Source: an uncultured Haliea sp.
GTDB taxonomy: Bacteria > Pseudomonadota > Gammaproteobacteria > Pseudomonadales > Halieaceae
Direction: 5' to 3'
Assembly (NCBI GenBank): GCA_913062625.1
Contig: CAJXWP010000006.1
Coordinates: 1-64,000 of the forward strand
DNA: 64,000 nt
A program made the position numbers and the translations under genes. Numbering within the stretch: the stretch's first letter is position 1; the number at the start of each line of letters is the position of its first letter. Shown here piece by piece: positions 62,743-64,000 of the stretch. Below the pieces are notes generated by a model. The model did not search any database. It saw only the letters and a list, made by a program, of their open reading frames with translations, and had not been told where the DNA came from.

Positions 62743-64000
62743 CGACCGTCTGCCGGCGGCGCAGGCGCACCAGGTCCATCAGCATCAGAGGCCTTGATGG
62801 CATCCAGTTGCTGCATTTGTTCTTCCCACTCCGACAGGACAGGGAGACTCGCATCGCCCAAGTACAACAATCCTTTCTCCTGACGCAGCGCTTGTTGGTC
62901 ACGGATATAGCGGTATTTCTCCGCGCTGGCACCAACTAGCTGCTCGTTGTCACGAATAATCGTCGTGCGTATAAACACCATTAAGTTTTGTTTAGACACC
63001 CTTTCTGCATCGCTGCGGAACAGCCTACCCAAGTACGGAATATCACCCAGTAAAGGCACTTTTTGTTGCGCGTCCTGCACGTCGTCCTTGATCAGGCCAC
63101 CCAGAACGACTACCTGACCATCCAGTGCCAATATCTTGGTCTGTATCTTACGCTCATTCGTGATCACGTCCGATGCTATGACTGACGTTTTACTGATGCT
63201 GGAGACCTCTTGCATAATATCAAGCACTACCGAATCGCCGTCATTGATGTGTGGCGTCACAGTCAGGGTAATACCGACATTCTCTCGCTCGATTGTCTGG
63301 AAAGGGTTCTGCGCGCCTTCGCCGCCAGCCCCGGTATTAGTATAGGAACCGGTCACGAAGGGCACCTGCTGACCGACCGTGATAAAAGCCTCCTGATTAT
63401 CCAACGTCAGTATACTGGGCGTTGACAAAATATTTGTATTTGCCGTCTCGTTGAGCGCATTCAGAATGACCGTCATGGATAAACCCATGCTATCCAATTG
63501 AGCCCAGCCTAAAGTCGTGCCCCCCGTTCCAGCCAAAGCCGCCGCCAACCCTCCTAAATTGACACCGTCTGGTGTATCCCCGCCGCCTTCTGCCAGCTGT
63601 GAACCCGCGATACCGCCCAGCCGTGCATCACCTTTAGTAATATTACTGCCGAACACTCCATCGTTATCGGCAAACAACCACTGTAGCCCTAATTCTTGGC
63701 CGTCGATCACTTCCATTTCTACAATAATCGCTTCCACCAACACTTGAGCACGGCGAATATCCAAGCGCTGAATGACCACCTCAAGAGAGGCCATCTCGTC
63801 CGGATCGGCGGTAATGATCAGCGCGTTGGTACCCTCATCTGCCTCTATGGTTGACGTGTTACTGTTACTTCCGCTCGCGGCTTTTGCTCCGTCAGCAGTG
63901 TCTAACTGATTAATATTCTTCATAACTCGGGTCAGGACATCCGCAAGGTCCTTGGCTTCGGCATATTGAAGATAAATAACCTTAACATTGCCGCTTTGCT
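62739..64000 (-). CDS. gspD: Type II secretion outer-membrane secretin D, N-terminal part cut by window edge
   Basis: The visible ~419 residues are the C-terminal two-thirds of the secretin. NVKVIYLQYAEAKDLADVLTRV (N3-type domain) is followed by EADEGTNALIITADPDEMASLEVVIQRLD and the secretin core: EAIIVEMEVIDGQELGLQWLF, ILSTPSILTLDNQEAFITVGQQVPFVTG, NVGITLTVTPHINDGDSV and KVPLLGDIPYLGRLFRSD. The frame is open to position 64000 with no start; the track start at 63923 is internal. It forms the outer-membrane channel; the upstream gspC would lie outside the window. The C-terminal ~60 residues end in a proline-rich tail (PGAPAPPADGR). Confidence 0.97.
   Translation of the reverse strand, partial: QSGNVKVIYLQYAEAKDLADVLTRVMKNINQLDTADGAKAASGSNSNTSTIEADEGTNALIITADPDEMASLEVVIQRLDIRRAQVLVEAIIVEMEVIDGQELGLQWLFADNDGVFGSNITKGDARLGGIAGSQLAEGGGDTPDGVNLGGLAAALAGTGGTTLGWAQLDSMGLSMTVILNALNETANTNILSTPSILTLDNQEAFITVGQQVPFVTGSYTNTGAGGEGAQNPFQTIERENVGITLTVTPHINDGDSVVLDIMQEVSSISKTSVIASDVITNERKIQTKILALDGQVVVLGGLIKDDVQDAQQKVPLLGDIPYLGRLFRSDAERVSKQNLMVFIRTTIIRDNEQLVGASAEKYRYIRDQQALRQEKGLLYLGDASLPVLSEWEEQMQQLDAIKASDADGPGAPAPPADGR

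Overview
The window looks like a chromosome segment from an aerobic, probably marine gammaproteobacterium. Three things point there: the gene order alaS-lysC-tRNA-Ser-csrA, which is familiar from Pseudomonas-like gammaproteobacteria; a complete-looking gsp (type II secretion) operon; and a set of lipid-metabolism genes (sulfotransferases, DUF1214, CaiB-type CoA transferase, paired acyl-CoA dehydrogenases, fatty-acid cis/trans isomerase) often seen in marine Cellvibrionales-type genomes. The taxonomic call is inference; no 16S gene is present. No CRISPR array, prophage or intact insertion sequence is visible.

Layout. 1-6 kb is loosely packed: a truncated secreted protein, a decayed transposase fragment, a MetF-like reductase, a di-haem peroxidase lipoprotein with a tandem (NSG) linker, and a small lipoprotein. 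6-14 kb is mostly housekeeping: tRNA-Ser, csrA, lysC, alaS, hinT, a Trm112-like protein, an M23 peptidase, greB and an EstB-type serine hydrolase. gcvP (14.3 kb) and an Old Yellow Enzyme relative follow.

18.5-27.6 kb is the most coherent system. It holds an ECF sigma factor and a ChrR-type zinc/cupin anti-sigma factor. Divergent from them is a seven-gene run: FAD oxidoreductase, DUF1365, cyclopropane-synthase-like methyltransferase, folE, DUF2878, CPD photolyase and an SRPBCC-SDR fusion. Both sides of the divergent intergenic region carry the same promoter pattern (TGATCCATCT, then CGTAT 15-16 bp after TGATCC). This strongly suggests a self-regulated photo-oxidative (singlet oxygen) stress regulon, with lipid modification, DNA repair and pterin/folate supply encoded together.

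27.6-50.7 kb is an accessory metabolic region. It contains several SDRs, phhB, an alcohol dehydrogenase, an APH-like kinase, a phytoene-desaturase-like oxidoreductase, TetR, two sulfotransferases around a DUF1214 gene, an LLM oxidoreductase, a dienelactone-hydrolase relative, rlmA, a second OYE, a CoA transferase, cti, a two-gene YeeE/YedE pair lacking its usual cysteines, and two adjacent acyl-CoA dehydrogenases. The content points to hydrophobic-substrate or lipid metabolism, but no complete named pathway can be read from it. An SNF-type transporter, an aminopeptidase P and a rubredoxin (too short for the ORF track) follow. From 54.3 kb to the right edge the minus strand carries gspD-E-F-G-H-I-J-K-L-M-N, with gspD cut by the window end.

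Many ORF-track starts are too far upstream. Promoters, Shine-Dalgarno sequences or signal peptides move the starts of the peroxidase, gcvP, the sigma factor, chrR, both OYE/SDR neighbours, gspJ, gspL, gspN and others.
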